From the NCBI RefSeq assembly GCF_900111835.1, contig NZ_FOJP01000006.1:62001-126000 (forward strand): 64,000 bases of DNA. Direction: 5' to 3'. The position numbers and the translations under genes are program-made. The notes beneath the pieces are model-generated. The model made no database searches, was not told the DNA's origin, and saw nothing but the letters and a program-made list of their open reading frames with translations. Below are positions 44,053-54,934 of this stretch, piece by piece. Source of the stretch: Metapseudomonas otitidis (GTDB lineage: Bacteria; Pseudomonadota; Gammaproteobacteria; Pseudomonadales; Pseudomonadaceae). How positions within the stretch are numbered: position 1 is the stretch's first letter; each line of letters starts with the position of its first letter.

Positions 44053-45956
44053 GTCGGGGTCCTCGGCGCGGGCTCGCGGTGAGCGGCGTAGGGCAGGAGC
44101 AGTTCGAAGGCGGTGCCGCCGGCTTCCGGGTGGCGCACGCCGAGGCTGCCGCCGGCAGCGGTGGCCAGGCTGGCGGAGAGGGTCAGCCCCAGGCCGAGGC
44201 CGTGCTCGCCGGGCTTGGTGGTGAAGAAGGGCTCGAACAGGTGCACGCGGGCGTCGGGGGCGATGCCGGGGCCGTTGTCGCGTACTTCCAGGCGGTAGCG
44301 GCCCTGTTCGTCGCGGCCTTCCAGCCAGATCTGGCCGTCGTCGTGGCCGGCAAGGGCGTCCAGGGCGTTGGCGATGAGGTTGACCAGGATCTGCTCCAGG
44401 CGCGTCTGGTCGATGGCCAGTTCGGCTTCGGCGCAGGTGCGGTGCAGGGTGATGGGGCTCTTCTCCAGTCGGGTGTGGAGGATGAACAGCGCGGCGTCCA
44501 CGGCCTTGCCGAGGGAGGCCTGGCCATGGTCGTCGGCGCGGCGGGCGAAGGCGCGCAGGCTGGCGGTGATGCGGCCCATGCGGTCCACCAGTTCGTTGAT
44601 GGCGGTGAGGTTGGTGCTGGCCACGTCGAGGGCGCCCCGGGCGAGGAAGCGCACGGTGTTGCCGGAGAGGGTGCGCAGGGCGGCGAGGGGCTGGTTGAGT
44701 TCGTGGGCGATGCTGGTGGACATCTGCCCGATGACCGCCAGCTTGCCGGCCTGCACCAGGCCGTCCTGGGCCTTGCGCAGATTTTCCTCGGTCTGCTTGC
44801 GCTCGCGGATCTCGTCCATCAGGCGCTGGTTGCTGGCGATGAGGTCCTGGGTGCGCTCGCCGATCTTGCGTTCCAGTTCGTTGTTGGCGGCCAGCAGGGC
44901 TTCGCGGGCGGCGAGGCGGGTGGCGAGGACCTTGCGCCGTTCGTTCCAGGCGATGCCGAGGAAGGCCAGCAGGGCCAGCCCGGCGGCGGCGAGCAGGCCG
45001 TGGATCACCGCTTCGCGGCGCAGGTCGGCCAGGGGCGAGAGCAGGGTGAAGTGCCAGCGGGTGTCGTTGAGGAGGCGCGCCTGCGAGAGGTAGGCGACGC
45101 TGCCGGTACCTTCGCCGTTGGGGAAGCTGATGATCTCCAGGCCTTCGCCCAGGTCCTGGCGGGCGCTGGGCTGCCATTCGTCGAGGGCCGACCAGTGGTA
45201 TTGCAGGCTGCGGGCCAGGCGCTCCCGGTCGTCGGCGGACAGCGGGCGGACCGCCTTCATGCGCAGGGCCGGGTCGCTGGAGAGGATGATGATGCCGTTC
45301 TCGTCGCTGACGAAGGCGTGCAGGCGGGCCTTTTCCCAGCGCTCCTGCAGGGCCTCCAGCTTCACCTTGACCACGGCGACGCCGATGATCCGCTGCTGGT
45401 AGCGCAGGCCGTGGGCCAGGTAGTAGCCGGCTTCGCCGGTGGTGCTGCCGATGCCGTAGAAGCGGCCCGGCAGGCCTTTCATGGCGTCCTGGTAGTAGGC
45501 GCGGAAGGCCAGGTCTTCACCGAGGAAGCTGTCGGCATCGCGCCAGTTGCTGGTGGCCAGCACACGGCCTTCGGTGTCGAGCAGGAAGGTGGCGCGGCTG
45601 CCGCTGCGGCGGTTGAGCCCTTCGAGGTAGTCGTTGACGAGGTTGCGCCGGTAGGGCGTGGGGTTGAGCAGCAGGTGGCTGACGCTGGACTCCAGCTCCA
45701 GCAGGCTGGGCAGGTAGGTGTAGCGGTTGATCTCGCTCTCAACGGCGCGGGCGTGGAGTTCCAGCTGGCGTTCGCCGTTGCTGGCCAGGGCGCGGATGCC
45801 GGCCTGTTCGCTGAGGTGATAGACCACCCAGCCGGCGCCCAGCATGGCCAGGAGCAGCAGGAGGGTCAGCGAGAGGTGGCGGAGCAGGCGCGGCTTCACG
45901 GTGAGGGCGGGCGGGACGGCACGGAGGCTGGTGGTGGGGCATTGCATCATAGTCAT
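44049..45956 (-). CDS. aauS: Sensor histidine kinase AauS (DctB family)
   Basis: A 635-residue protein. An N-terminal membrane helix is at about residues 25-46 (LRHLSLTLLLLLAMLGAGWV), then a ~280-residue periplasmic sensor of double-Cache/PAS type (SGSRATFLLDTEGRVLATSN, YYLAHGLRYQQRIIGVAVVK), then a second membrane helix (GLLAAAGLALLAFLGIAW). A coiled linker leads to the kinase core with phospho-His in SIAHELNQPLAALRTLSGNT and ATP-binding EQILVNLIANALDALAGHD and DNGPGI. DctB-type sensors read C4-dicarboxylates; the neighbouring genes make acidic amino acids the likelier ligand here. Confidence 0.9.
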
Positions 45957-46002
45957 CCGGGCCGTGCCAGCCCGCCGCCCGGTCGGCGGCGGGCCGCCTG
46001 GG

Positions 46003-47676
<1,674 letters not shown>

Positions 47677-47712
47677 GACGGGTTCCCTGTTGTTGTTGTG
47701 AAGAGGGGAAAG

Positions 47713-47732
47713 GCCCCCGGCAGGCCGGGGGC
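47713..47732 (-). terminator. Stem-loop between aatP and ggt
   Basis: GCCCCCGGC and GCCGGGGGC form a 9-bp stem with a 2-nt loop, followed on the minus strand by CTTTCCCC. It may attenuate or stabilise the operon mRNA rather than end it. Confidence 0.45.
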
Positions 47733-47741
47733 GGTGAGGCG

Positions 47742-48476
47742 TCAGTGTTGCAGGATCTTGGCGAGGAACTGCTGGGCGCGGTCGGAGCGCTGGCTGACGT
47801 CGCCGAAGAACTCGTCCTTGGCGCAGTCTTCGACGATCTGCCCGCGGTCCATGAAGATGACCCGGTCGGCGACCTTGCGGGCGAAGCCCATCTCGTGGGT
47901 CACGCACATCATGGTCATGCCTTCTTGGGCCAGCTCGACCATCACGTCGAGCACTTCGTTGACCATCTCCGGGTCCAGCGCGGAGGTGGGTTCGTCGAAC
48001 AGCATCACCACCGGGTCCATGGCCAGGGCGCGGGCGATGGCGACGCGCTGCTGCTGGCCGCCGGAGAGCTGGCCGGGGTGCTTGTGGGCGTGGGCCTTGA
48101 GGCCGACGCGGTCGAGCAGCTTGAGGCCCTTGTCCAGCGCTTCGGCCTTGCCCCGGCCGAGGACCTTGACCTGGGCGATGGTGAGGTTCTCGGTGATGGA
48201 CAGGTGCGGGAACAGCTCGAAGTGCTGGAACACCATGCCGACGCGGGAGCGCAGCTTGGGCAGGTCGGTGTTCTTGTCGGCGATGGAGGTGCCGTCGACG
48301 ATGATGTCGCCCTTCTGGAAGGGTTCCAGGGCGTTGACGCACTTGATCAGGGTGGACTTGCCGGAGCCGGACGGGCCGCAGACCACGACCACTTCGCCCT
48401 TCTTCACCTCGGTGCTGCAGTCGGTCAGCACCTGGAAGTCCCCGTACCACTTGTTGACGTTCTTGATGGAAATCAT
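47742..48476 (-). CDS. aatP: Acidic amino acid ABC transporter ATPase
   Basis: A 244-residue ATPase starting [20 protein letters not shown]. Walker A is GPSGSGKS, the ABC signature is LSGGQQQR, Walker B is [10 protein letters not shown], and the switch His is in [12 protein letters not shown]. This is the polar amino acid uptake (GltL/GlnQ) subgroup. It powers AatQM. It overlaps aatM by 4 bp. Confidence 0.94.
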   Translation of the reverse strand: MISIKNVNKWYGDFQVLTDCSTEVKKGEVVVVCGPSGSGKSTLIKCVNALEPFQKGDIIVDGTSIADKNTDLPKLRSRVGMVFQHFELFPHLSITENLTIAQVKVLGRGKAEALDKGLKLLDRVGLKAHAHKHPGQLSGGQQQRVAIARALAMDPVVMLFDEPTSALDPEMVNEVLDVMVELAQEGMTMMCVTHEMGFARKVADRVIFMDRGQIVEDCAKDEFFGDVSQRSDRAQQFLAKILQH

Positions 48477-49141
48477 ACGGCTAACCTTTTCTGCAGGAGT
48501 TTGACCAGCTGGGAGGCGATGAAGCTGATGCTGAAGTAGACCAGGCCGGCGAAGATGAGGAACTCATGGGGCTGGCCGATGATGTCGCCACGGGAACGGG
48601 CGGCATTGAGGAAGTCCATCAGGCCGACGGTGTACACCAGCGAGGTGTCCTGGAACAGGATGATGCTCTGCTGCAGCAGCAGCGGGGTCATCTTGCGGAA
48701 GGCCTGGGGCAGGATGATCAGCCGCATGCACTGGCCGTAGGTCATGCCCAGGGCCTGTGCCGCGCCCATCTGGCCCTTGGGGATGGCCTGGATGCCGGCA
48801 CGGACGATCTCGCAGAAGTAGGCGGCCTCGAACATCATGAAGGCCACCAGGCACGAGGTGAACGCGCCGACCGGGGTGTCCTCGCCGGTGATCCAGCGCA
48901 GGATGAAGGGCACCGCGAAGTAGAACCAGGTGATCACCAGCAGCAGCGGGATCGAGCGGAAGTAGTTCACGTACAGCCCGGCGATCTTCGACAGCAGCGG
49001 GTTGTGGGACAGGCGCATCAGGGCCAGCAGGGTGCCCAGGGCGACGCCGCCCAGCACGCCCAGCACCATCAGCTGCAGGGTCATCAGCAGTCCGTCGGCG
49101 AGGCCGGGAAGGGCGGGGATGATCGCGGAGAAATCCATCAT
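48473..49141 (-). CDS. aatM: Acidic amino acid ABC transporter permease
   Basis: A 222-residue membrane protein starting [20 protein letters not shown]. It has about five helices and the HisM/GltK-type EAA loop [20 protein letters not shown] followed by [18 protein letters not shown]. It forms a heterodimer with AatQ. It overlaps aatQ by 4 bp and aatP by 4 bp. Confidence 0.93.
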   Translation of the reverse strand: MMDFSAIIPALPGLADGLLMTLQLMVLGVLGGVALGTLLALMRLSHNPLLSKIAGLYVNYFRSIPLLLVITWFYFAVPFILRWITGEDTPVGAFTSCLVAFMMFEAAYFCEIVRAGIQAIPKGQMGAAQALGMTYGQCMRLIILPQAFRKMTPLLLQQSIILFQDTSLVYTVGLMDFLNAARSRGDIIGQPHEFLIFAGLVYFSISFIASQLVKLLQKRLAV

Positions 49142-49884
49142 TTACCCCATACGGCGATCAGGCCGGGCACGGCGACCTTCCGCTCCACCAGACGCATGAG
49201 CAGCATCAGGCTCATGTTCAGGGTGAAGTAGATGAGGGTGGCCAGGGTGAAGGCTTCGAACAGGTTGGCGGAGAACTCGGCGGTCTGCTTGGTCTGCGCC
49301 AGCAGCTCCATCAGGCCGATCAGCGAGGCCACCGAGGAGTTCTTGAAGATGTTGAGGAACTCGCTGGTCAGCGGCGGAATGATGATGCGGAAGGCCTGCG
49401 GCAGCAGCACGTAGCGGTAGATGGCCGGCAGGCCGAAGCCCAGGGCACGGGCGGCGCCGAGCTGGCCCTTGGGCAGGGCCTGGATACCGGTGCGCACCTG
49501 CTCGCAGACGCGGGCAGCGGTGAACAGGCCGAGGCACACGACCACGCTGAGGTAGGCGGAGGTGGCCGGGTTGAGGTCCTGCTTGAACCAGATTTCCAGC
49601 GGTTCGGGCAGAAGGTCCGGTACCAGGAAGTACCAGAGGAACAGCTGCACCAGCAGCGGTACGTTGCGGAAGATCTCCACGTAGGTGGTGGCAATGCCGG
49701 ACACCAGGCGGTTCGGCACGGTGCGCATCACGCCGAGCAGCGAGCCCAGCAGCAAGGCGACGATCCAGGCCACCAGGGCGATGGCGATGGTCCAGCCCAG
49801 GCCGGTGACGAACCAGTCCAGGTAGATTTCATCGCCGATGCCGGTGGACTTGAAGAATACGCCCCAGTCCCAGTTGTAATTCAT
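49138..49884 (-). CDS. aatQ: Acidic amino acid ABC transporter permease
   Basis: A 248-residue membrane protein starting MNYNWDWGVFFKSTGIGDEI. Helices and the EAA motif RVCEQVRTGIQALPKGQLGA are typical of GltJ. It pairs with AatM. It is separated from aatJ by 156 bp carrying two hairpins, a common way to raise the binding-protein level over the permeases. Confidence 0.93.
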   Translation of the reverse strand: MNYNWDWGVFFKSTGIGDEIYLDWFVTGLGWTIAIALVAWIVALLLGSLLGVMRTVPNRLVSGIATTYVEIFRNVPLLVQLFLWYFLVPDLLPEPLEIWFKQDLNPATSAYLSVVVCLGLFTAARVCEQVRTGIQALPKGQLGAARALGFGLPAIYRYVLLPQAFRIIIPPLTSEFLNIFKNSSVASLIGLMELLAQTKQTAEFSANLFEAFTLATLIYFTLNMSLMLLMRLVERKVAVPGLIAVWGK

Positions 49885-49942
49885 CAGGGTGGTCCCCTCA
49901 GGGTCTTTGTCGGTCTGCGGTTGACGGCAGCGGAAGGGGGCG

Positions 49943-49963
49943 CCCCCTGCCGCTGGCAGGGGG
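49943..49963 (-). terminator. Attenuating hairpin in the aatJ-aatQ gap, distal
   Basis: CCCCCTGCC and GGCAGGGGG form a 9-bp stem with a 3-nt loop. There is no T-run. With the hairpin at 50008 it probably stabilises the aatJ mRNA or partly stops transcription into aatQMP. Confidence 0.5.
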
Positions 49964-50007
49964 ACGGGACGAAGGCGGCGTGGTACGCCCGTTCGCCCTC
50001 ACGCCCG

Positions 50008-50032
50008 GCCCGCCTCCTTGTGGGAGGCGGGC
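50008..50032 (-). terminator. Hairpin immediately after aatJ
   Basis: GCCCGCCTCC and GGAGGCGGGC (paired arms of 10 bp, 5-nt loop) begin 8 bp after the aatJ stop. There is no T-run. This position is usual for mRNA 3'-end protection of periplasmic binding-protein transcripts. Confidence 0.5.
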
Positions 50033-50040
50033 GCAACAGG

Positions 50041-50949
50041 TCAGATTTCTTCGGCCGACTTGTCGGTGGGGGTGGCGATCAGCTTCTTCAGCTCGTCGCT
50101 CATGGGGAAGTTCAGGTTCAGGTTCTTCGGCGGGATGGGCTGGGTGAACCACTTGTCGTAGATGCCGTTGATCTCGCCGGAGGCGAAGACGTCGGCGATG
50201 GCCTTGTCGACCACCTTCTTGAAGGCTTCGTCGCCCTTGCGAACCATGCAGCCGTATATCTCGTAGGACTGCGGCTGGCCGGTGACGACCCAGTCGTCGG
50301 GCTTCTTGGCCTTGGCCATCTCACCGTAGAGCAGGGCGTCGTCCATCATGAAGGCGACGGCGCGGCCGGACTCGAGCATCAGGAAGGACTCGCCGTGGTC
50401 CTTGGCGGAGATGATGTTCATGCCCATCTGCTTCTCGGCATTCATGGACTTGAGCAGGCGCTCGGAGGTGGTGCCGGCGGTGGTCACCACGTTCTTGCCC
50501 TTGAGGTCGGCGAAGTCGTTGATGCCGGCGGTCTTCTTCGACAGCAGGCGGGTGCCGACTTCGAAGATGCCGACGGAGAAGTCGACCTGCTTCTGGCGCT
50601 CGAGGTTGTTGGTGGTGGAGCCGCACTCGATGTCCACGGTGCCGTTCTGCACCAGCGGGATGCGGGTCTGGGAGGTGACCAGGTTGTAGCGGACCTTCAG
50701 GTCCGGCAGGGCCAGCTCCTTCTTCACGGCTTCGACGACCTTCAGTTGCAGGTCATGGGAGTAGCCGATGGGCTTGCCCGGCTCGGTGCCGAGGTAGGAG
50801 AACGGGATGGAGGCGTCACGGTGACCGAGGACGATGGTGCCGCTGTCCTTGATCTTCTTCAGGGTGCCGGTCAGTTCGTCGGCGATGGCGGGAGCGGAAA
50901 TCAGGGTCGCAGCGATGGCGGCGGCCAGAACCTTGGGAAGGGTACGCAT
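50041..50949 (-). CDS. aatJ: Glutamate/aspartate-binding periplasmic protein
   Basis: A 302-residue protein starting MRTLPKVLAAAIAATLISAP, with a signal peptide cleaved near AIADELTG. The SBP_bac_3 fold is clear: GTLKKIKDSGTIVLGHRDAS, then VGIFEVGTRLLSKKTAGIND, and KVVDKAIADVFASGEINGIY near the C-terminus. In P. putida and P. aeruginosa the equivalent protein binds L-Glu, L-Asp and their amides. It is the first gene of the operon and follows the sigma-54 promoter at 51021. Confidence 0.93.
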   Translation of the reverse strand: MRTLPKVLAAAIAATLISAPAIADELTGTLKKIKDSGTIVLGHRDASIPFSYLGTEPGKPIGYSHDLQLKVVEAVKKELALPDLKVRYNLVTSQTRIPLVQNGTVDIECGSTTNNLERQKQVDFSVGIFEVGTRLLSKKTAGINDFADLKGKNVVTTAGTTSERLLKSMNAEKQMGMNIISAKDHGESFLMLESGRAVAFMMDDALLYGEMAKAKKPDDWVVTGQPQSYEIYGCMVRKGDEAFKKVVDKAIADVFASGEINGIYDKWFTQPIPPKNLNLNFPMSDELKKLIATPTDKSAEEI

Positions 50950-51020
50950 GTGTTTCAGTCCTCGACTTTGTTTGTTCTTATCGGCGCGATGCGGTTTTCG
51001 GCGCCGTCGGGGATCTGTAA

Positions 51021-51037
51021 TGGCAGGATGCGTGCCA
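51021..51037 (-). promoter_or_regulatory. Sigma-54 promoter of the aat operon
   Basis: On the minus strand TGGCAC-GCATC-CTGC matches the -24/-12 consensus with GG and GC 10 bp apart; transcription should start near 51010, about 60 bp before aatJ. The activator would be AauR. Confidence 0.78.
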
Positions 51038-51152
51038 TCTGTATGGTGTTGGGATTTGTTTGTAAGTAATTGAATTTATTGGCTTTTATTTTTATGGGTG
51101 GTTGGGCTCGGAAGGGCTTTGTTCGGTGGTTCGGATATTGGAGGTAAAGGCG

Positions 51153-51166
51153 TTCGGTTATCCGAA
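51153..51166. promoter_or_regulatory. AauR operator
   Basis: TTCGG-TTAT-CCGAA is an exact inverted repeat of the form TTCGG-N4-CCGAA, the AauR recognition sequence I recall from P. putida. It lies about 117 bp upstream of the -24 element. A half-matching copy, TTCGG-ATAT-TGGAG, is at about 51130-51143. Confidence 0.72.
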
Positions 51167-51239
51167 CGTAGAGGGTGGTGTGTCGGTTGGGTTGTTGTTG
51201 GGCGGGAGGGCTGGTTATCGAGGCTCACTGGGGGCGTCT

Positions 51240-51490
51240 GTTTCGCCTTGCCGGGCGAGTTACTTTTCTCAATCGCCAGAAAAGTAACCAAAAGGGCTCG
51301 CCCCGACATCCGGCCCCGGCTTCGCCGGGGTTCTCTCGCTCCATCGTTGCTCCGGGGGCCGACGCGATGGGCCATCCATGGCCTGGCGCGTCTCTCACGG
51401 CATCCATGCCGTTCGTCCCCCTGCGCAACGACTGCGCTCGGCCTCCTGACGGGGCACTGTCCCCGCCTCACCATTTGGCGTCAGGCAGCA
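51240..51490. repeat. Pseudomonas-type dispersed intergenic repeat
   Basis: A non-coding stretch with the wording of a repeat found dispersed in Pseudomonas genomes. It has the stem GTTACTTTTCT/AGAAAAGTAAC (51259-51288, 11-bp arms), then CCAAAAGGGCTCGCCCCGAC, then the hairpin CCCCGGC-TTC-GCCGGGG (about 51314-51330) and ATCCATGCCGTTCGTCCCCC. The gap 50950-51641 otherwise holds the sigma-54 promoter and AauR box; I see no gene. Recognition of the repeat is by memory, not by search. Confidence 0.55.
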
Positions 51491-51606
51491 GCGCAGTGTG
51501 CGCTCATGACGTGCTGATGGAGTGCCAGGAACAAGGAACGGTCACCGCCAGACGTGCTGTGAAGGGCTGCATCAAAAGCCAGGGGCGGGCGCTGACGGAA
51601 GCGGCT

Positions 51607-51631
51607 GCAGCCCGCCCTGACGGCGGGCTGC
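51607..51631 (-). terminator. Stem-loop after the distal binding-protein gene
   Basis: GCAGCCCGCC and GGCGGGCTGC form a 10-bp stem with a 5-nt loop, starting 10 bp past the stop at 51642. It lacks a U-run. Confidence 0.55.
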
Positions 51632-51641
51632 GGGGAGGGGA

Positions 51642-52664
51642 TCAGTGGGTCTGCCAGGCGTTCCAGCGCTGGGCGATGGTTTCGCCGTGGTCGCGCCAGT
51701 ATTTGAAGTTGAGGGTGATCTGGCCGTCGCGGTGGGCGCTGGGCAGGTCGGCGGCGAGGTCGGCGGGGATCTGCGGGAGGCTCTGCAGGTTCACCGGGGT
51801 GTAGCCGGTGGCGACGGCGAAGTCGGCCTGCGGCTTGATGCCGGTGGCGAAGCCGAGGAAGCGCTTGGCGGCGTCGAGGTGCTTGGCGCCACGGGGGATG
51901 ACGAGGAAGTCCCCGGTCACCAGGTTCTGCTCCCAGCCGATGGCCACCGGTGAGCCGGAGCGCTTGAGGGCGGTGACGCGGCCGTTCCAGAACATGCCGA
52001 GGCTGGCCTGGCCGGAGCTGAGCAGCTTCTGCGATTCGTCACCGTTACCCCACCAGACGATGTCCTGCTTGATGGTGTCGAGCTTCTTGAAGGCGCGGTC
52101 CAGGTCCAGCGGGTAGAGTTTGTCGGCGGGTACGCCGTCGGCCAGCAGGGCCATTTCCAGCACGCCGGGGCTCGGCCATTTGTAGAGGGCACGCTTGCCG
52201 GGGTAGGCCTGGGTGTCGAAGAGGCTGGACCAGCCCTGCGGGGCCTTGGCGTGGCGTTCGGTGTTGTAGCCGAGGATGAAGGAGAAGTAGAACGAGCCCA
52301 CGCCGTAGATGGTGACGAAGCTCGGGTCGATGTTGCGCTGGGCGATCTGCTTCAGGTCCAGGGGTTCCAGCAGGCCTTCGCGGCCCAGGCGCAGGACCTG
52401 GTCGGCTTCGACGTCGATCACGTCCCAGGTGACGTCGCCGGCCTTGATCATCTGCCGCAGCTTGTCGTAGTCGGTGGGGCCGGCCTGGTTCACGCGGATG
52501 CCGGTTTCCTGCTCGAAGGGCTTGGCCCAGGCGGCTTCCTGGGCAGCCTGGGTGGTGCCACCCCAGCTGGTGAAGGTGAGCGTCTGTTCGGCGCTGTGCG
52601 GGGTGAGGCCGGGGAGGGCGGCCAGGAGGAGGGAGAGCGCCAGTGTGGTGTTTTTCTTGTTCAT
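51642..52664 (-). CDS. Polyamine/betaine-type ABC substrate-binding protein, second copy
   Basis: A 340-residue protein starting MNKKNTTLALSLLLAALPGL at 52664, with a signal peptide cleaved near PHSAEQ. It is a PotD/PotF-like SBP_bac_8 protein: FTSWGGTTQAAQEAAWAKPF, VIDVEADQVLRLGREGLLEP and KRALYKWPSPGVLEMALLAD. It is a clear paralogue of the binding protein at 55858 (same length, shared stretches such as YPLDLDRAFKKLDTIK). It is in its own unit, since a hairpin follows the ATPase upstream. The ligand is unknown; a cationic amine or betaine is likely by family. Confidence 0.87.
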   Translation of the reverse strand: MNKKNTTLALSLLLAALPGLTPHSAEQTLTFTSWGGTTQAAQEAAWAKPFEQETGIRVNQAGPTDYDKLRQMIKAGDVTWDVIDVEADQVLRLGREGLLEPLDLKQIAQRNIDPSFVTIYGVGSFYFSFILGYNTERHAKAPQGWSSLFDTQAYPGKRALYKWPSPGVLEMALLADGVPADKLYPLDLDRAFKKLDTIKQDIVWWGNGDESQKLLSSGQASLGMFWNGRVTALKRSGSPVAIGWEQNLVTGDFLVIPRGAKHLDAAKRFLGFATGIKPQADFAVATGYTPVNLQSLPQIPADLAADLPSAHRDGQITLNFKYWRDHGETIAQRWNAWQTH

Positions 52665-52915
52665 GATCCTGTCCCAGGATGGGTTTCCATGGTCGACTCG
52701 CGGCGCCAGGGGCGCGGAGGCAAGGCTGGCCAGGATGAACCCGGGGCTGGATCTCGTCCGGGAGATCATGATGGCCGGCGCCACTATCGCACTCCGCGAA
52801 GGGCTCTAGAAGGGGCGCGGGAGCCTCTTTGTCCGACAATTGAAGCAGTTCGCGATTGGTGACGCCGAGCGCACTTTTCGCGCCGTTCCTGGCGGCCACG
52901 ATGGGCCTGGAACGG

Positions 52916-52940
52916 ACCGGGGCGGCCATGCCGCCCCGGT
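52916..52940 (-). terminator. Hairpin after the transporter ATPase
   Basis: ACCGGGGCGG and CCGCCCCGGT form a 10-bp stem with a 5-nt loop just past the ATPase stop. It separates the four-gene transporter operon from the second binding-protein gene. No U-run is present. Confidence 0.6.
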
Positions 52941-52944
52941 GTGT

Positions 52945-54096
52945 TCAGTGACTGCCAGCAGCCTTGTTCAGGTCGCTTTCGTTCCACTCGGTGTAGACGC
53001 AGGCGTCGGCGGTGGCCCAGCGCACGCACACCGCATCGCCCGGCTTGAGCGGCATGCCGGCGGCGGAGAGTGCCTTGACAGTGAGCGCGGTGCCGCCGTC
53101 GGTGACCACGCTGCAGGTCTGGCTTTCGCCGAGGAACAGCACTTCGCTGACGCGGGCGCGGATCTGGTTCCAGCCGGCGGCCAGGGGCTCCTGCTCGGCC
53201 TGCTGGAGGCTCAGGGCCTGGGCCTTCTCCGGGCGCACCATCAGCAGCACGTCCTGGTCCTGGGTGAGGTTGGCGGTGAGGCGGATGGCCAGCGGCTGGT
53301 TCTCGAAGCTGGCCACGGCGTTGCCCCGGGCCTTGAGCCGCAGGAAGTTGGAGTTGCCGAGGAAGGAGGCGACGAAGGCATTCGGCGGGTTCTGGTAGAG
53401 GTCGTAGCCGCTGCCCAGTCCGACGATGCGGCCGTGGCTGAAGATGGCGATGCGCTGGGACAGGCGCATGGCTTCTTCCTGGTCGTGGGTGACGTAGACG
53501 ATGGTGATGCCGAGGCGGCGATGCAGCTGGCGCAGCTCGTCCTGCAGGTCTTCACGCAGCTTCTTGTCGAGGGCGCCGAGGGGTTCGTCCATCAGCAGGA
53601 TGCGTGGCTCGTAGACCAGCGCACGGGCGATGGCGACGCGCTGCTGCTGGCCGCCGGAGAGCTGGGCGGGGCGGCGGTGGGCGAAGGTGTCCAGCTGCAC
53701 CAGCTTGAGCATGGCGTCGACGCGGCGTTCACGCTCGGCGCGGGGCATCTTGCGGATGTCCAGGGGGAAGCCGATGTTGTCGCGCACCGAGAGGTGCGGG
53801 AACAGCGAGTAGCGCTGGAACACCATGCCGATGTCGCGCTTGTGCGGCGGCACGTTCACCAGGGACTGGCCGTCGACGAGGATTTCGCCGCTGCTCGGGG
53901 TCTCGAAGCCGGCGAGCATGGACAGGGTGGTGCTCTTGCCGGAGCCGCTGGAGCCGAGGAAGGTGAGGAACTCGCCGTCCTTGATGTCCAGGTTGATGCT
54001 GTCCACTGCGGTGAAGTCGCCGTAGTGCTTGTTCAGGTTGCGCAGGCTGACCAGGGTCTTGTCGGCCTGGTGAGCGGGATCTTTGACTGCACTCAT
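52945..54096 (-). CDS. ABC transporter ATPase, PotA-like
   Basis: A 383-residue ATPase starting [20 protein letters not shown], with AGGAG upstream. Walker A is GSSGSGKS, the signature is LSGGQQQR, Walker B is [10 protein letters not shown], and the switch is [12 protein letters not shown]-terminal TOBE domain (about 290-375) marks the PotA/spermidine-putrescine group. It drives the permeases encoded upstream and presumably serves both binding proteins. Confidence 0.93.
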
Positions 54097-54115
54097 GGGG
54101 GTACTCCTGGGCGCC

Positions 54116-54928
54116 TCAGGCGGCGCGAATCTCGTTGCGCCGACGCAGTACGGCGGCGATCACCATGACCAGTACGGAGAGGCCGATCAGCAGCGTCGAA
54201 GCGACGGCGATCACGGGCGTCAGGTCCTGGCGGAGGGTGGTCCACATCTTGACGGGCAGGGTCTGCAGGGTCGGGCTGGCCATCATCACGCTCAGCACCA
54301 CTTCGTCCCAGGACACCAGGAAGGCGAACAGGGCGCCGGCGACCATGCCGGGGCGGATCGCCGGGAAGGTGACCCTGAACACCGCCTGCAGGCGCGAGGC
54401 GCCGCAGATCACCGCTGCATCCTCGATGGACTGATCGAACAGCTTCAGCGAGTTGATGATGGAGATGATGGTGAAGGGCAGGGCGACGATCACATGGCTC
54501 ACCACGAAGGCGAACAGGGTGCCGGTGAAGCCGAGCTTGAGGAACAGCGCGTAGACGGCCACGGCGATGATCACCAGCGGCACGATCATCGGCAGGGTGA
54601 ACAGCCCGTAGAGCATCTCGCGGCCGGGGAAGCGCCCGCGCACCAGGGCGAAGGCGGTCGGCAGGCCGAGGGCGACGGCGCAGACGGTGGTCAGCACGGC
54701 GACCTTGAGGCTGGCCAGGGCGGCGTTCATCCAGTCGGGGTTGGAGAAGAACTGGCCGTACCACTTCAGCGTCCAGCCCGGCGGCGGGAATACCAGCCAC
54801 TGGGACGAGCCGAACGACAGCAGGACGATGAACAGGATCGGCAGCAGCAGGAACAGGGCGATCACGCCGGTGACGCCGTAGAGGCCCAGGCGCATGCGCA
54901 GGCTCATGGCGGAGGGGGTCAGGAGCAT
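54116..54928 (-). CDS. ABC transporter permease, PotC-like
   Basis: A 270-residue membrane protein starting MLLTPSAMSLRMRLGLYGVT, with GAGG eight bases upstream, six bases after the previous stop. Six helices and the EAA-like loop EDAAVICGASRLQAVFRVTF are visible. It pairs with the PotB-like protein. Confidence 0.9.
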   Translation of the reverse strand: MLLTPSAMSLRMRLGLYGVTGVIALFLLLPILFIVLLSFGSSQWLVFPPPGWTLKWYGQFFSNPDWMNAALASLKVAVLTTVCAVALGLPTAFALVRGRFPGREMLYGLFTLPMIVPLVIIAVAVYALFLKLGFTGTLFAFVVSHVIVALPFTIISIINSLKLFDQSIEDAAVICGASRLQAVFRVTFPAIRPGMVAGALFAFLVSWDEVVLSVMMASPTLQTLPVKMWTTLRQDLTPVIAVASTLLIGLSVLVMVIAAVLRRRNEIRAA

Positions 54929-54934
54929 GTCGAC

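Noticed and set aside
51225-51517. Open frames within the intergenic repeat
   Set aside because: They follow the repeat sequence and are commonly mis-annotated as proteins; there are no ribosome sites or domains.
52045-52929. A 294-codon minus-strand frame extending past the binding-protein gene into the gap before the ATPase
   Set aside because: Its first part contains a protein-like GVTNRELLQLSDKEAP stretch, but the remainder is in the wrong frame of the binding-protein gene and shows no domain.
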